Part shown: positions 32,852-33,231 of the stretch, piece by piece
How positions within the stretch are numbered: the stretch's first letter is position 1
Layout of the letters: every line of letters begins with the position of its first letter
From: Bacteroides caecigallinarum
GTDB taxonomy: Bacteria > Bacteroidota > Bacteroidia > Bacteroidales > Bacteroidaceae
Reading direction: 5' to 3'
Assembly (NCBI RefSeq): GCF_021531075.1
Contig: NZ_JADYTJ010000039.1
Span: forward strand, 1 to 33,231
DNA length: 33,231 nt
Program-made: the position numbers and the translations under genes
Notes under the pieces: generated by a model
Database searches by the model: none
Told to the model about the DNA's origin: nothing
The model's input: only the letters and a program-made list of their open reading frames with translations

Positions 32852-33067
32852 CTATAAACTGATTTTTAAATCAAAAAAGTACCTAATTGCCACACCAATA
32901 GAGATTGCAACTATTCCGATTACTATATCAGTCTTATTCCATTTACCTCCATAATAATGACATCTATCTGAGTTTTCTTTCATCGCAAGCAGGATTATAC
33001 CCACCGACGGAGAAAATATGATTGTAGCTAAAAGATAGGTCACAAATCCGATTAAATTATTCTTCAT
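32852..33067 (-). CDS. Small two-TM membrane protein, unknown function
   Basis: 71 residues from the ATG at 33065-33067 (MKNNLIGFVTYLLATIIFSPSVGIILLAM). Two hydrophobic helices (about 6-28 and 46-64) are linked by a polar segment with Cys, His and Tyr (NSDRCHYYGGKWNKTD). I recognise no family. A frame running up to 33124 would cross the presumed 3' splice junction of the group II intron, so the inner start is preferred. It lies in accessory DNA right behind the intron, and may be a passenger gene or the truncated end of one. No promoter is obvious in the 37 bp to the intron end. Confidence 0.5.
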   Translation of the reverse strand: MKNNLIGFVTYLLATIIFSPSVGIILLAMKENSDRCHYYGGKWNKTDIVIGIVAISIGVAIRYFFDLKISL

Positions 33068-33104
33068 ATCGTTTTTAGTATATTGTAAACTTCCAATTTT
33101 AGGG

Positions 33105-33231
33105 ATCGAGTAGGAGGTAAACATTAATCATAGGTGTTTATCTCCTATTTTCATGTTCACCGACCTCTCACACCACCGTACTTGCCGTTCGGCATACGGC
33201 GGTTCCTATTTTGGGCGCCATTCGAGATACG
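33105..33231 (-). mobile_element. Group II intron, 3' end (domains V and VI), cut by the window edge
   Basis: On the minus strand, domain V is the 32-nt hairpin at 33172-33203: a 9-bp lower stem ACCGCCGTA/TACGGTGGT, a 2-nt bulge, a 4-bp upper stem TGCC/GGCA and a tetraloop GAAC. Domain VI follows, with GAGAGG on the 5' side and CCTACTC on the 3' side, enclosing inner pairs AACAT/ATGTT and ATAGG/CCTAT. The A in CCTACTC is the likely branch-point, and CTCGAT near 33105 the likely 3' splice site. The intron body, including any reverse transcriptase gene, lies beyond 33231. The assignment is by recalled domain V/VI consensus, not by a search. Confidence 0.75.

Noticed and set aside
32739..32954. 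Plus-strand frame of 71 codons
   Set aside because: Starts inside the palindromic array and runs antisense to the better two-TM frame.

Overview
The window looks like a chromosomal segment of a low-GC member of the Bacteroidales (Bacteroides/Phocaeicola/Prevotella-like; genus not resolved). The evidence is the Bacteroidetes sigma-ABfr promoter pattern (TTTG or TTG, 19-20 bp, TAnnTTTG) in front of most genes, near-absence of Shine-Dalgarno sequences, and phylum-typical proteins: a 1265-aa DnaE, a DUF3822 protein next to RsmD, an OMP_b-brl_3-type TonB-dependent receptor, a DUF1573 protein and a very long secreted alpha-2-macroglobulin.

Layout. 1-1093: a small putative membrane or exported protein, a decayed C-terminal piece of an outer-membrane beta-barrel gene, and a four-unit 22-bp-period palindromic array. 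1094-6703: a giant alpha-2-macroglobulin-like protein without the thioester motif. 6808-7336: a PH-domain membrane protein whose 5' leader holds five 11-bp repeats. 7438-14245 (minus): DUF1573 protein, meaB, dnaE, then trxA from its own promoter and a small acidic protein. 14516-16185 (plus): an NtrC-type sigma-54 response regulator followed by TTCCACA half-sites, a near-consensus sigma-54 promoter, about 170 nt without a substantial gene, and a strong terminator. This reads as a sigma-54-controlled small RNA next to its activator gene. 16187-19191 (minus): a small gene, tadA, a second 22-bp array, a tetR gene with its own operator, fabG and an RluA-family pseudouridine synthase. 19265-21745 (plus): yraN, a biotin protein ligase and a MATE exporter. 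21717-23135 (minus): a RecD-like helicase. 23231-25324 (plus): a pseudopilin-like protein, a PilM-like DUF3822 protein and rsmD. 25296-30256 (minus): cardiolipin synthase, a TonB-dependent receptor and a membrane protein. 30369-31433: aroB.

From about 31500 the character changes to accessory DNA. A tRNA-Pro(GGG) gene is followed by a degenerate tyrosine integrase, a YefM/YoeB toxin-antitoxin pair with strong ribosome binding and an operator-like inverted repeat, a third 22-bp array, a small membrane protein, and the 3' end (domains V and VI) of a group II intron that runs out of the window.

The two most interesting signals are (1) the regulator, half-site cluster, sigma-54 promoter and terminator module at 14516-16185, and (2) three arrays of 18-bp quasi-palindromes plus 4-bp linkers (exact 22-bp period). 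Each array lies just downstream of a stop codon. The spacing is shared, but the core sequence differs between loci. All assignments come from reading the sequence; no database search or folding program was run.
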